A DNA stretch of 64,000 bases from Thiobacillus sp. Lineage in GTDB: Bacteria; Pseudomonadota; Gammaproteobacteria; Burkholderiales; Thiobacillaceae. Both the position numbers and the translations under genes were made by a program. Below are positions 20,612-29,353 of the stretch, piece by piece (positions within the stretch are counted from its first letter, which is position 1; each line of letters starts with the position of its first letter). Under the pieces are notes generated by a model. That model saw nothing but the letters and a program-made list of their open reading frames with translations. It had not been told where the DNA came from and ran no database searches. The stretch lies in assembly GCA_019459055.1 (NCBI GenBank), contig JAIBEI010000018.1:17561-81560 (forward strand), written 5' to 3'.

Positions 20612-22975
20612 ATGCTTCCTTCCATCGAACACCGACTCGCCGCCGAGATCGCGGCCAAACCTGCGCAGGTTGCCGCGGCCATTGCCTTGCTCGACGAGGG
20701 GGCGACCGTGCCCTTCATCTCGCGCTATCGCAAGGAGGTGACGGGCGGCCTGGACGACACGCAGCTGCGCCTGCTGGAAGACCGGCTGCGCTATCTGCGC
20801 GAGCTGGAAGACCGCCGCGCATCCATCATCGCGTCGATCACTGAGCAGAACAAAATGACGCCCGAGCTGCTGACGGCGATCTCGCTGGCGGCCGACAAGA
20901 CGCAGCTGGAAGACCTCTACCTGCCCTACAAGCAGAAGCGGCGCACCAAGGTGCAAATCGCGCAGGAGGCGGGGCTGGAACCGCTGGCCGACGCCCTGCT
21001 GGCGAACCCGACGCTCAATCCCGATGAAGCAGCAGCAGCGTACCTGCGCGAGCCCTTCACCACCGAGCAGGGCGACAACCCCGGGGTGGCCGATGCCAAG
21101 GCCGCGCTCGACGGCGCGCGGCAGATCCTGATGGAACGCTTTTCCGAAGATGCGCCCCTGCTGCAATGGCTGCGTGACTACGTGCAGGAACACGGCATCG
21201 TCGAATCGAAAGTGCGCGACGGCAAAGAGTCCGCAGCGGAAAAATACGCCGACTACTTCGACTACTCCGAATCCATCCACACCATTCCGTCGCACCGCGC
21301 GCTGGCGCTTTTCCGCGGGCGGCGCGAGGACCTGCTCGACGTGCGGCTGCGCCTCGACAGCGAAGAGGAACGACCGGCCTGGAGCGCGCCCCACAATCCC
21401 TGCGAGACGCGCATCGCCAGCCGCTTCGGAATCCAGGATCAGAACCGTCCCGCCGACCGCTGGCTGATGGACACGGTGCGCTTCACCTGGCGCGTGAAGA
21501 GTTTCATGCATCTGGAGCTGGAGCTGATGGGCACGCTGCGCAGCAACGCCGAGACCGACGCCATCCAGGTGTTTGCGCGCAACCTCAAGGCCCTGTTGCT
21601 GGCCGCGCCGGCCGGGCCGCGCGTGACGATGGGGCTGGACCCCGGCATCCGCACCGGCGTGAAAGTGGCGGTGACGGACGAGACCGGCAAGGTACTCGAC
21701 ACTGCCACCATCTACCCGCATCAACCGCGCAACGACTGGGACGGTTCGCTGCACACGCTGGCCAAGCTGGCCGAGCAGCACCGGGTTTCGGTGATCTCGA
21801 TCGGCAACGGCACCGCTTCGCGCGAGACCGACAAGCTGGCGCGCGACCTGATCAAACTGCGTCCGGAACTGCGGCTCACCAGCGTGGTGGTGTCCGAGGC
21901 CGGTGCGTCGGTGTATTCCGCGTCCGAATTCGCCTCGCGCGAATTGCCCGAGCTGGATGTCTCGCTGCGCGGCGCGGTCTCCATCGCGCGCCGCCTGCAG
22001 GACCCGCTGGCCGAGCTGGTGAAGATCGATCCCAAATCCATCGGCGTCGGCCAATACCAGCACGACGTCAGCCAGTTCCAGCTGGCGCGTTCGCTCGATG
22101 CGGTGGTGGAAGACTGCGTCAATGCCGTCGGCGTCGACGTCAACACGGCGTCGGTGCCCTTGCTCGCGCGCGTCTCCGGCCTCTCCAACAGCGTGGCGCA
22201 AGCCATCGTCACCCACCGCGAAACCCAGGGCCGGTTCGCCAGCCGGGCGCAACTGCTCGACGTGCCGCGCCTGGGCGCAAAGACCTTCGAGCAGGCAGCC
22301 GGCTTCCTGCGCATCATGGACGGCGACGATCCGCTCGACGCCTCCGCCGTCCACCCCGAATCGTATCCGCTGGTGCAAGCGATCCTCGCCGACATCAAGC
22401 AGGACCTCAAGGCCGTGATCGGCAACGGCAGCCTCTTGAAGTCACTCGACCCGGCGAAATACCGGGATGAGAAATTCGGCATCCCCACCATCACCGACAT
22501 TCTCAAGGAACTCGAAAAACCCGGCCGCGACCCGCGCCCCGAATTCACCACCGCGAGCTTCAGGGAAGGCGTGGAAAAGCTGGCTGACTTGACGCCCGAC
22601 ATGATCCTGGAAGGCGTCGTCACCAACGTCGCCGCGTTCGGCGCGTTCGTCGACATCGGCGTGCATCAGGACGGCCTGGTCCACATCTCGGCGCTGTCCA
22701 ACAGCTTCGTCAAAGACCCGCACAGCGTGGTCAAGGCCGGACAGATCGTGAAGGTCAAAGTGCTGGAAGTGGACGAGAAGCGCAAGCGCATCGCGCTGAC
22801 GATGCGGCTGACCGATGCGGCGGAGAAAACAGGCGAGAAGCCGCAAGCGGCCCCGCGGCCGCCGCGCGATCCACGCGCTCAGGGCAAACCGGCGGGCGGC
22901 AAACCGAACGGTGCGCCCCCTTCAGCGCCGATGGGCGGCGCGATGGCGGCGGCGTTCTCGAAGTTGAAGGGCTGA
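20612..22975 (+). CDS. tex: Tex-family transcription accessory protein
   Basis: 787 aa, full length. The N-terminal Tex domain is followed by a YqgF/RNase H-like fold ([16 protein letters not shown], about residues 336-351), a helix-hairpin-helix segment ([40 protein letters not shown]) and a C-terminal S1 RNA-binding domain ([20 protein letters not shown], about residues 664-683). Tex interacts with nucleic acid and RNA polymerase-associated processes and is related to eukaryotic Spt6. The start at 20612 fits the family opening ([16 protein letters not shown]); an ATG at 20582 is also in frame. Confidence 0.96.
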   Translation: MLPSIEHRLAAEIAAKPAQVAAAIALLDEGATVPFISRYRKEVTGGLDDTQLRLLEDRLRYLRELEDRRASIIASITEQNKMTPELLTAISLAADKTQLEDLYLPYKQKRRTKVQIAQEAGLEPLADALLANPTLNPDEAAAAYLREPFTTEQGDNPGVADAKAALDGARQILMERFSEDAPLLQWLRDYVQEHGIVESKVRDGKESAAEKYADYFDYSESIHTIPSHRALALFRGRREDLLDVRLRLDSEEERPAWSAPHNPCETRIASRFGIQDQNRPADRWLMDTVRFTWRVKSFMHLELELMGTLRSNAETDAIQVFARNLKALLLAAPAGPRVTMGLDPGIRTGVKVAVTDETGKVLDTATIYPHQPRNDWDGSLHTLAKLAEQHRVSVISIGNGTASRETDKLARDLIKLRPELRLTSVVVSEAGASVYSASEFASRELPELDVSLRGAVSIARRLQDPLAELVKIDPKSIGVGQYQHDVSQFQLARSLDAVVEDCVNAVGVDVNTASVPLLARVSGLSNSVAQAIVTHRETQGRFASRAQLLDVPRLGAKTFEQAAGFLRIMDGDDPLDASAVHPESYPLVQAILADIKQDLKAVIGNGSLLKSLDPAKYRDEKFGIPTITDILKELEKPGRDPRPEFTTASFREGVEKLADLTPDMILEGVVTNVAAFGAFVDIGVHQDGLVHISALSNSFVKDPHSVVKAGQIVKVKVLEVDEKRKRIALTMRLTDAAEKTGEKPQAAPRPPRDPRAQGKPAGGKPNGAPPSAPMGGAMAAAFSKLKG

Positions 22976-22992
22976 GACCGGTTTGCCGGTCT
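22975..22992. terminator. Hairpin between convergent tex and acetyltransferase genes
   Basis: AGACCGG, loop TTTG, CCGGTCT: a 7-bp perfect stem overlapping the last base of tex, followed by an A/T-rich stretch. Probably serves both convergent genes. Confidence 0.6.
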
Positions 22993-22995
22993 GAA

Positions 22996-23544
22996 TTAAT
23001 TCGAGCCCTGCCCCTTTACCGCCCCCGCTTGCGGGCCATCCGCCTTGAATGCTTCGTGGAAGGCGACGGCGCCCTGCGGAGTTTGTCCGTCGAAAGACAG
23101 CGCGAAGAAGACCTCCTGCGGCACGCCCTCAAGCACCAGTCCCGGCATGTTTTTGAACCCGAATTTCCGGTAGTACTCCGGATGTCCAACGAGACAACAT
23201 CCTTGCGCATTCATCGCTTTCAGCCGTGCCAGCCCTTCCCGTATCAGCGCTTTGCCAACGCCTTGGCGCTGGTATGCCGGCAACACCGAAACAGGTCCAA
23301 GGCCATACCAGTTCCGGGTGCCATCCGAAATGATCACGGGGGAGAACGCAACATGCCCAATCACACGGCCCTCCTCTTCTGCGACGAGCGATAGCGCGAG
23401 GGCCTTGGCGGCGCGTAGTGCCGCGATGATGAACTGCTCCGTGTGATTGCTCATCTCCAGGGTCTTGAACGCGGCGACGGTCACCTCGTTGATCACGCTC
23501 ACATCGGCAGCGGTTTCGTTCCTGATAACGATCTTCGGATTCAT
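22996..23544 (-). CDS. GNAT-family N-acetyltransferase
   Basis: 182 aa. Acetyl-CoA site in the standard position: LGPVSVLPAYQRQGVGKALIREGL (V-loop Q/RxxGxG/A, about residues 83-106 if read as one element). The upstream VIGHVAFSPV strand and downstream CCLVGHPEYYRKFGFK motif place it in the YhbS-like group. Substrate unknown. Confidence 0.9.
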   Translation of the reverse strand: MNPKIVIRNETAADVSVINEVTVAAFKTLEMSNHTEQFIIAALRAAKALALSLVAEEEGRVIGHVAFSPVIISDGTRNWYGLGPVSVLPAYQRQGVGKALIREGLARLKAMNAQGCCLVGHPEYYRKFGFKNMPGLVLEGVPQEVFFALSFDGQTPQGAVAFHEAFKADGPQAGAVKGQGSN

Positions 23545-23557
23545 GGCGTTCCTGTTT

Positions 23558-24643
23558 CTATTCCTTGCGGGTCAACGTTAAAGAAAGCAATCGGTTATGC
23601 GGAGCCTTCGGGATGGCGGGCGAAAAACCGACCGCCACGCCCAGCGCCCGCGCCCGCAACTGCCCGCAACCGCCTTCCACATCCTGCCCCGCGGAGTGGC
23701 GCAGCTTGGTGAGCACGCCGCGCCGGTGCAGGCTGCGCGCCATCGCGGCCGCGCGCTCCCAGCTCGGGCGGCGGAAGTCGAAGCCCGCGACGCCCTCGAC
23801 GCTGTTGTAGGGAATCAAGTTCATCACCGCGAACTTGCCGGCCAGCAGTCGTGCGATCCCGTCCAGCTCGGCATCGGTGTCGTTGATCCCTTCGAGCAGC
23901 GTCCACTGGACCTGGATCGGATAGCCGGTGCGGCGGGCATAGGCCTCGCCCAATTCGACGAGTTCATCCGGCGCGATGTCGGGCGCCCTGGGCAGCAGGC
24001 GTCGGCGCAGACCGGCATCGGTGGTGTGCAGGGAGAGCGCCAGCGCAGGCTTCACCGCGGACTGCGGCAGGCGCTCGAACACGCGCCGGTCGCCGACGGT
24101 CGAGAAGACCAGATTCTTGTGGCCGATGCCGCCCTCGACACCCAAGAGCTCGATGGCATCCAGCACGTTGTCCAGATTGTGGGCCGGCTCGCCCATGCCC
24201 ATGAACACGACCTTCTTCACTGGGCGGCGGCTTCGGGCCAGCACCACCTGAGCGACGATCTCGGCACTGGAGAGCTGGCGCAGCAAGCCGGCGCGGCCGG
24301 TCATGCAGAACACGCAGCCCACCGCACAGCCGACCTGGGTCGACACGCACAGCCCGTCGCGCGGCAGCAACACGGTCTCCACCGTCTGACCATCCGCCAG
24401 CGCCACCAGCAGTCGGGCCGAGCCATCCTCGCCGGCGTGCTCGGAATGCACCCGCGCCAGCCCGCGCAATTCGTCAAACAGGCCAGGCAGCGCATCGCGC
24501 AGGCTCAGGGGCAGGAAGTCTTCGGCGCGTCGCCGCTTGGTATCGAGCGAGCGCCCCTGAGCCCACGCCCGCAGCACGCGCCCCTCATGACAGGGGGCAG
24601 CGCCCAGATCGCGTAGACGTTGTCGGAGTTGAGGGAGTCGCAT
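23558..24643 (-). CDS. RlmN-family radical SAM RNA methyltransferase
   Basis: 361 aa. The radical SAM cluster motif is CAVGCVFC (Cys about residues 105, 109, 112), preceded by STQVG. GMGEPAHNLDNVLDAI is the second family landmark. The C-terminal GGCGQLRARA contains the Cys that in RlmN resolves the methyl-transfer intermediate, and an early Cys (APCHEG) is present. RlmN methylates A2503 of 23S rRNA and A37 of some tRNAs. The sequence is divergent enough that it may be a second paralogue rather than the housekeeping rlmN. Confidence 0.87.
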   Translation of the reverse strand: MRLPQLRQRLRDLGAAPCHEGRVLRAWAQGRSLDTKRRRAEDFLPLSLRDALPGLFDELRGLARVHSEHAGEDGSARLLVALADGQTVETVLLPRDGLCVSTQVGCAVGCVFCMTGRAGLLRQLSSAEIVAQVVLARSRRPVKKVVFMGMGEPAHNLDNVLDAIELLGVEGGIGHKNLVFSTVGDRRVFERLPQSAVKPALALSLHTTDAGLRRRLLPRAPDIAPDELVELGEAYARRTGYPIQVQWTLLEGINDTDAELDGIARLLAGKFAVMNLIPYNSVEGVAGFDFRRPSWERAAAMARSLHRRGVLTKLRHSAGQDVEGGCGQLRARALGVAVGFSPAIPKAPHNRLLSLTLTRKE

Positions 24644-24846
24644 GGCGGGTGGAGGGTAGCACGGGAGCTACGGGGCGGCCCGGGCGTCCGCGGCCGTTTA
24701 TTCACGCAAGGCCTGGCCACGAAGTCGTGAATCCGGTTGACCAATGGTCCAATTTATCTTTGCTACAGTGAATATATTCATGAACGGAGACGGTACGGCC
24801 ATGCAATCTTGCTGGGTCATGCCGTCCCACAACAAAGGAGAGAACC

Positions 24847-25245
24847 ATGGGATTCTTCAGCAAAATTCTCGCGAAGCTCGGCATTGGCAAGGCAGCCGCC
24901 GCCCCGGCACCCACCGCCGCACCTGGGTCCCCGGGTGCGGCCCCGGGTGCAGCCCCGGGTGCGCCAGCGCCGAAACCGGTCGCGCTCGTCGACGTCGTCG
25001 CGCAACTGGAGCAGCGCGCAGCAGCAAACCCGCAGAAGCTGAACTGGCGGACCTCCATCGTCGACCTGCTGAAACTTCTCGATATCGACAGCAGCCTTGA
25101 GGCACGCAAGGAACTGGCGACGGAACTAGGCTGCCCGGCCGATCTGATGAGCGATTCGGCGAAGATGAACATGTGGCTGCACAAGACCGTGCTCGCGCAA
25201 ATCGCCGCCAACGGCGGCAATGTGCCCAAGGAGCTGCTGGACTAA
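24847..25245 (+). CDS. DUF3597-family protein
   Basis: 132 aa. Short N-terminal helix (GFFSKILAKLGIGKA), a Pro/Ala/Gly linker with APG repeats (residues 18-44), then a conserved helical domain (VDVVAQLEQRAAANPQKLNW; LDIDSSLEARKELATELG). This is the DUF3597 layout, a family whose structure resembles LysM-like or stress-associated modules but whose role is not established. First of four closely spaced rightward small genes. Confidence 0.88.
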   Translation: MGFFSKILAKLGIGKAAAAPAPTAAPGSPGAAPGAAPGAPAPKPVALVDVVAQLEQRAAANPQKLNWRTSIVDLLKLLDIDSSLEARKELATELGCPADLMSDSAKMNMWLHKTVLAQIAANGGNVPKELLD

Positions 25246-25281
25246 ACAGGTTGCGCCCCTCCAACCTTCCGGAGCAAACAC

Positions 25282-25875
25282 ATGCAGATCACCGACATCC
25301 TCGCCCAGATGGGCGGGCTCCAGTCGATGGCACGCGAACTGGGCGTCAGCGAGACCCAGGCGGCCAGCGGTGCCGAGGCGCTCATCCCGGCGATCCTCGG
25401 CGGATTCAAGAAACAGGCGCAGGCGCAGCCCACGGGTCTCGAAGGGCTTGGCGGCCTGCTCGGGCAACTCGGCGGCGGCGGCCTGCTCGACAACGTGCTG
25501 GCACCCCAGTCGACGGACGTGAGCCAGGGCAACAACGTGCTTGGACAGATCTTCGGCTCCAAGGACGTGAGCCGCGCGGTTGCGCAGAACGCGGCTTCGC
25601 GGTCGGGCCTCGATCCCTCTCTTCTCAGGAAGATGTTGCCGATTCTGGCGATGCTGGTTGCAGGCTACATGGCGAAGCGGCAAGGCGCCGGCGCGGCGGA
25701 ACAATCCTCTCCGATGAGCGGGGGATTGGGCGGCATGCTTGGCGGGCTGCTTGGCGGCCATGGCGCCAAGCCTGCTGGCCGCGGGGGCTCGGGACTCGCC
25801 TCGATGCTCGACATGAATGGCGACGGCAATGCGCTCGACGACATCATGCGGATGGCCGGAAAGGCCATGCGTTGA
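25282..25875 (+). CDS. DUF937-family protein
   Basis: 197 aa. Gly- and Leu-rich DUF937 domain: GGLQSMARELGVSETQAASG and repeated GGLL modules, an Ala-rich helix (LLRKMLPILAMLVAGYMAKR), and a C-terminal DMNGDGNALDDIMRMAG that resembles a Ca-binding loop. GGAG precedes the ATG. Function unknown; it may be envelope-associated. It lies 36 bp after the DUF3597 gene, probably in one operon. Confidence 0.87.
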   Translation: MQITDILAQMGGLQSMARELGVSETQAASGAEALIPAILGGFKKQAQAQPTGLEGLGGLLGQLGGGGLLDNVLAPQSTDVSQGNNVLGQIFGSKDVSRAVAQNAASRSGLDPSLLRKMLPILAMLVAGYMAKRQGAGAAEQSSPMSGGLGGMLGGLLGGHGAKPAGRGGSGLASMLDMNGDGNALDDIMRMAGKAMR

Positions 25876-25924
25876 CCCGCAAAATTCGGGCACTCAAAGT
25901 TTCGATCATCAAGGGAGCAACAAC

Positions 25925-26182
25925 ATGGGCTTGATCATTACGTTGATCATTGGCGGCATCGTGGGCTGGCTGGCGAGCATCGTCATGAAGACCAACGACC
26001 AGATGGGCTGGATCGCCAACGTGCTGGTGGGCGTGGTGGGCTCGATGCTCGGCTACTGGATCGCCGGACTGCTGGGCTTCGGGGCCATGGGCGGCATCGC
26101 GCGCTTCATCGTCGCGTTCGGCGGCGCAGTGCTGCTGATCTTCATCCTGAGCAAGCTCGGCATGTTCCGGAAAAAAGTGTAA
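25925..26182 (+). CDS. GlsB/YeaQ/YmgE-family membrane protein
   Basis: 85 aa with three hydrophobic segments: LIITLIIGGIVGWLASIVM, IANVLVGVVGSMLGYWIAGL and FIVAFGGAVLLIFILSKLG. The GWLAS and G-rich helix pattern is diagnostic of the transglycosylase-associated GlsB family, small inner-membrane proteins often induced by stress. GGGAG is 5 nt before the ATG. Confidence 0.93.
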   Translation: MGLIITLIIGGIVGWLASIVMKTNDQMGWIANVLVGVVGSMLGYWIAGLLGFGAMGGIARFIVAFGGAVLLIFILSKLGMFRKKV

Positions 26183-26281
26183 CCCCGCCCCGGCACGCCC
26201 CGGACTTCGGCGCCTGGCGCCGTGTTGTCATCCCCCGACGCATTGGGCGTCATCCACCACAACCACAAAGGAGAAACAGAC

Positions 26282-26614
26282 ATGGCAGGTTGGTTCGAAT
26301 TGAGCAAAAGCTCAGATGGTCAGTTCCGCTTCGTTCTCAAGGCTGACAACGCGGAGACCCTGCTCACCAGCGAGCTCTATCACGCAAAGGGCTCGGCCGA
26401 GAACGGCATTGCCTCGGTGCAGGGCAATTGCGGGGCAGATGAGCGCTACGAGAAGAAGCTTGCCTCGAACGGCAAGCACTACTTCAACCTGAAGGCAGCC
26501 AATCATCAGATCATCGGTACGAGCCAGATGTATGCATCCGCCGACTCTCGGGATGCCGGCGTTGCGTCCGTCAAGTCGAACGGGACGACCACGACGGTGA
26601 AGGACAAGACCTAA
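26282..26614 (+). CDS. YegP-type DUF1508 tandem-repeat protein
   Basis: 110 aa made of two DUF1508 repeats: GWFELSKSSDGQFRFVLKAD with ENGIASVQGN, then KHYFNLKAANHQIIGTSQMY with DAGVASVKSN. Homologous to E. coli YegP; cytosolic, role unknown. GGAG precedes the ATG at 26282. Last gene of the rightward block. Confidence 0.92.
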   Translation: MAGWFELSKSSDGQFRFVLKADNAETLLTSELYHAKGSAENGIASVQGNCGADERYEKKLASNGKHYFNLKAANHQIIGTSQMYASADSRDAGVASVKSNGTTTTVKDKT

Positions 26615-26617
26615 TGG

Positions 26618-27061
26618 TCATTGCGGCGGCAAGCCCTGGTCCTTGCCGGCAATCTGTGCACGCAGGCGTTCCTCCTGCTCCCGCAGTTCAGGGCTGAACT
26701 CAGCCCCAAAGTCGTCTGCTTCAAATACCTGCCGGATTTCAATCTCCGAATCTTCAGGCATGGGATTTGGACAGCGCTTCACCCACTCGATGGCCTCTTC
26801 GCGAGAATTCACCTGCCAGAGCCAGAAGCCTGCAACCAGTTCATCGGGATTGGCAAACGGCCCTTCGATGACCGTGCGCTCCGTGCCCGAAAAGCGCACG
26901 CGCACGCCCTTTGAACTCGGATGAAGCCCTTCCCCGGCCAGCATGATCCCCGCCTTCACCAGCGCCTCGTTGAATCGCCCCATTTCAGCAAAAAGCGCTT
27001 TGCTTGGCATCACGCCCGCCTCCGAGCCTTTGGTTGCCTTCACCAGAATCATGAATCTCAT
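26618..27061 (-). CDS. YCII-related (DGPF-domain) protein
   Basis: 147 aa. Ferredoxin-like YCII domain: MRFMILVKATKGSEAG, then TERTVIEGPFANPDELVAGFWLW (EGPFA family motif) and EAIEWVKRCPNP. GGGAGG lies 7-8 nt before the ATG at 27061. It is downstream of a VOC/PhnB-type gene on the same strand, a recurrent pairing often near ECF sigma factors, though none is seen here. Confidence 0.9.
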   Translation of the reverse strand: MRFMILVKATKGSEAGVMPSKALFAEMGRFNEALVKAGIMLAGEGLHPSSKGVRVRFSGTERTVIEGPFANPDELVAGFWLWQVNSREEAIEWVKRCPNPMPEDSEIEIRQVFEADDFGAEFSPELREQEERLRAQIAGKDQGLPPQ

Positions 27062-27110
27062 GACGATACCTCCCGTGTGCGATTGGGCGTGTCCACGATA
27101 GGGAAACGCG

Positions 27111-27548
27111 TCAGGTTTTGCTGGCGCAGTCGAACATCCAATGCACGCCGAAGCGGTCCTCCAGGCTGCCGAAATAGTCCCCCCAAAACATCTCCTGCAG
27201 CGGCATCTCGATCTTGCCGCCGGCCGCAAGCGCATTGAACAGACGCTCCGTTTCGGCGCGCGTGTCGGGCTCAAGATTGATGTATACGCTGTTGCCTGGC
27301 GTCACGGTGAAGCCCATGGATTCCGGCGCATCGGTTCCCATCAGCACGTGCCCGCCCAGAATGGGCAATGCGACGTGCATGACGAGATTCTGGTCGGCTT
27401 CACCCAGCGGCGGCTGGTCCGGCATGGGAGGCATGTCCATGAAGCGGGCGATGGGCGCGTCGAACTCGGTGCCGAAGACGGACTTGTAAAACAGGAACGC
27501 CTCTTCGGTCGAGCGGGGGAAATTGAGATAGGTGCTGACACGAGCCAT
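27111..27548 (-). CDS. VOC-superfamily (PhnB/glyoxalase-like) protein
   Basis: 145 aa. Two beta-alpha-beta-beta-beta modules: STYLNFPRSTEEAFLFYKSV and SVYINLEPDTRAETERLFNA. The QEMFWGDYFGSLEDRFGVHW ending is typical of the PhnB/3-demethylubiquinone-like group. AGGAGA precedes the ATG by 7 nt. The reaction is unknown. Confidence 0.92.
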   Translation of the reverse strand: MARVSTYLNFPRSTEEAFLFYKSVFGTEFDAPIARFMDMPPMPDQPPLGEADQNLVMHVALPILGGHVLMGTDAPESMGFTVTPGNSVYINLEPDTRAETERLFNALAAGGKIEMPLQEMFWGDYFGSLEDRFGVHWMFDCASKT

Positions 27549-27560
27549 TTTCTGTCTCCT

Positions 27561-27707
27561 TCAAAGTGAACCTGATGGATGGCAAGCACGCATGAAGTCG
27601 GAGATCCAATCCTCCATGGAGATCACGTATTCCCGTTCGGTACGGGCACGCCTTTCATCTTTTTTTAGCATACGTCTGAGCGAGCACCAGCATTCGTCAT
27701 TCGACAT
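27561..27707 (-). CDS. Possible small Cys/charged peptide upstream of the VOC gene
   Basis: 48 codons from ATG 27707 (SNDECWCSLRRMLKKDERRA and a more protein-like tail, YVISMEDWISDFMRACH) ending 12 bp before the VOC start, in the right orientation for one transcript. No good ribosome site, and the region is AT-richer. The upstream gap to 27868 contains a 10-bp palindrome AGACATGTCT (27712-27721). Confidence 0.35.
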   Translation of the reverse strand: MSNDECWCSLRRMLKKDERRARTEREYVISMEDWISDFMRACHPSGSL

Positions 27708-27868
27708 TGTCAGACATGTCTTACACAGAAGTCGGACGCCCCCCGCTGCCAATCGCCGCCGTTTTGCGCATCATTCAGTTGTCGTTTGCGATTGGCCATA
27801 TTGCTGCGTAACCGACATTGATTGACAGACTTGATCTGACAACAGCAGCCTGCACACAGGACAAAAAC

Positions 27869-28195
27869 ATGAACTCGACCGCCGTGGAAGATCTGCGTTC
27901 CCTTTTTGATACGGATGGCTTCTTTATCAATCCCGAGCAATGGGATCTCGCGCTGGCGCAGCGCATCGCGTATTCCGAGGACATGGGAGAAATGGATACG
28001 TCACAGCAGGAGCTGTTACTGACCTTGCGCGATGAATTCCAGAAATTCGGCGCGGTCACGGCCTTGAGCCATATCTGTCACCTCAATGGTCTAGACGTGG
28101 ATTGTCTACATCAGCTGTTCCGTTCCCCGCGCCAGGCGTGGCGTATCGCGGGTCTGCCCAATCCGGGTGAAGAAGCCAAAGCGTACCTGGCCTGA
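27869..28195 (+). CDS. DsrC/TusE-like protein lacking the redox cysteines
   Basis: 108 aa. It has the DsrC/TusE fold markers: DGFFINPEQWDLALAQRIA (about residues 16-34), ELLLTLRDEFQKFG and the C-terminal AGLPNPG. Canonical DsrC has a Cys in the segment before the AGLP motif and a penultimate Cys on the flexible arm. Here the former position reads QAWRIAGLP (Trp) and the arm ends EEAKAYLA without Cys. It cannot form the trisulfide-carrying pair and is probably one of the regulatory or accessory DsrC-like paralogues of sulfur oxidisers. Confidence 0.85.
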   Translation: MNSTAVEDLRSLFDTDGFFINPEQWDLALAQRIAYSEDMGEMDTSQQELLLTLRDEFQKFGAVTALSHICHLNGLDVDCLHQLFRSPRQAWRIAGLPNPGEEAKAYLA

Positions 28196-28270
28196 ATCCC
28201 GGCCCGGTGCCGCACCCGAATCATCCTGAACCCAGGCTGATTTTCCCAACCCTGTAATGAGGTAAATCGA

Positions 28271-28663
28271 ATGAAAAAACCAATGATTCTCGCTGCCGGC
28301 CTGATCTTGACACCCTATCTGGCAATCGCAGCAACCGAGCCTGCGGCAACCGAAAAGCCCATGGTGCAGGACGTAGACGCCAGCAATACCGGCATCAACA
28401 AACGTGACCGGGATGACAAAACCTTGACCCCGATGGATCAGATGAATAACCCGTCTGATTTGAAGATTACCCAGGAGATTCGCCAGGCACTGATGAAAGA
28501 CGAATTTTCCATGGATGCAAAAAACATCAAGGTCATTACCCGCAATGGCGTGGTGACCTTACGCGGTCCGGTCGAGACGGCTGCCGAGCTGGAAAAAATC
28601 AGCGCCCTGGTCAAAGCCATGCCGGGCATCACAAGCGTCGACAACCAATTGCAAGTCAAATAA
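28271..28663 (+). CDS. BON-domain periplasmic protein
   Basis: 130 aa. A signal peptide (MILAAGLILTPYLAIA) is followed by a disordered linker and one BON domain (LKITQEIRQALMKDEFSMDA, NGVVTLRGPVETAAE, PGITSVDNQLQVK; about residues 62-130). BON domains bind membranes or phospholipids and protect against osmotic or envelope stress in OsmY-like proteins. It lies between the DsrC-like and glycine-rich membrane genes, probably one operon. Confidence 0.92.
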   Translation: MKKPMILAAGLILTPYLAIAATEPAATEKPMVQDVDASNTGINKRDRDDKTLTPMDQMNNPSDLKITQEIRQALMKDEFSMDAKNIKVITRNGVVTLRGPVETAAELEKISALVKAMPGITSVDNQLQVK

Positions 28664-28682
28664 TTTTTAAAAGGAAACCATC

Positions 28683-29243
28683 ATGTCAAAAACCGTTATC
28701 TGTCTCGCCAATACCGCAGCGCAGGCTGAAACCATCGTTCAGCGTCTGAATGAAGCCGGCGTTCCCACCAGCGACGTGTCCGTGCTGCTTCCGGACAAAT
28801 CCGGCAGCCGTGATTTTGCGCACGAGCACAACACCAAAGCGCCGGAAGGCACCGCCATCGGCGCCAGCGCAGGGGGCGTAACCGGTGGCGTGCTGGGTCT
28901 GCTGGCCGGCATCGGCGCGCTGGCCATTCCGGGCGTGGGTCCGTTCATTGCGGCCGGCCCGATCATGGCAGCACTCAGTGGCGCGGCCGTTGGCGCAACC
29001 ATCGGCGGCATTGCCGGCGCCCTCATCGGCATGGGGATTCCTGAATTTGAAGCCAAGCAATACGAAGCCAAAATCAAGGAAGGCAACATCCTCATCTCGG
29101 CGCATGCCGGTGATGGTGATGATATCGACCGAATCAAAGACATCATGAAAGAAGCTGGGGCGAAAGACATCACCAGCACCGGTGAAGCCAGCCTGAGCGA
29201 CGACGAGCGCATGCCCCGCGCCGGCGGGATCGGCAATCGTTAA
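28683..29243 (+). CDS. Glycine-rich membrane protein with general-stress-type N-domain
   Basis: 186 aa. The N-terminal 50 residues (VICLANTAAQAETIVQRLNE, DVSVLLPDKSG) resemble the ferredoxin-like N-domain of general stress protein 17M-type proteins. A long Gly/Ala-rich double hydrophobic segment with GAxxGxxxG repeats follows (about residues 60-120), then a second soluble lobe (NILISAHAGDGDDIDRIKDI). Function unknown. It is 19 bp after the BON gene with an AAGGA. Confidence 0.8.
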   Translation: MSKTVICLANTAAQAETIVQRLNEAGVPTSDVSVLLPDKSGSRDFAHEHNTKAPEGTAIGASAGGVTGGVLGLLAGIGALAIPGVGPFIAAGPIMAALSGAAVGATIGGIAGALIGMGIPEFEAKQYEAKIKEGNILISAHAGDGDDIDRIKDIMKEAGAKDITSTGEASLSDDERMPRAGGIGNR

Positions 29244-29257
29244 GAGAGCACGATGCT

Positions 29258-29284
29258 ACAGGCGGCGGCACCACCGCCGCCTGT
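29258..29284 (+). terminator. Strong hairpin after the BON/stress operon
   Basis: 11-bp perfect stem ACAGGCGGCGG / CCGCCGCCTGT with a 5-nt loop, 14 bp after the stop. The following bases (TGTTCA) are only partly T-rich. Confidence 0.65.
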
Positions 29285-29353
29285 TGTTCATGGCAGCCCA
29301 TTGGTAAGGCACTGCGCAGAAAGCCCCGCGCTCATACAGTCGAAAATCATTAC

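Noticed and set aside
20597..22378. 593-codon minus-strand frame
   Set aside because: Antisense to tex; no recognisable domain.
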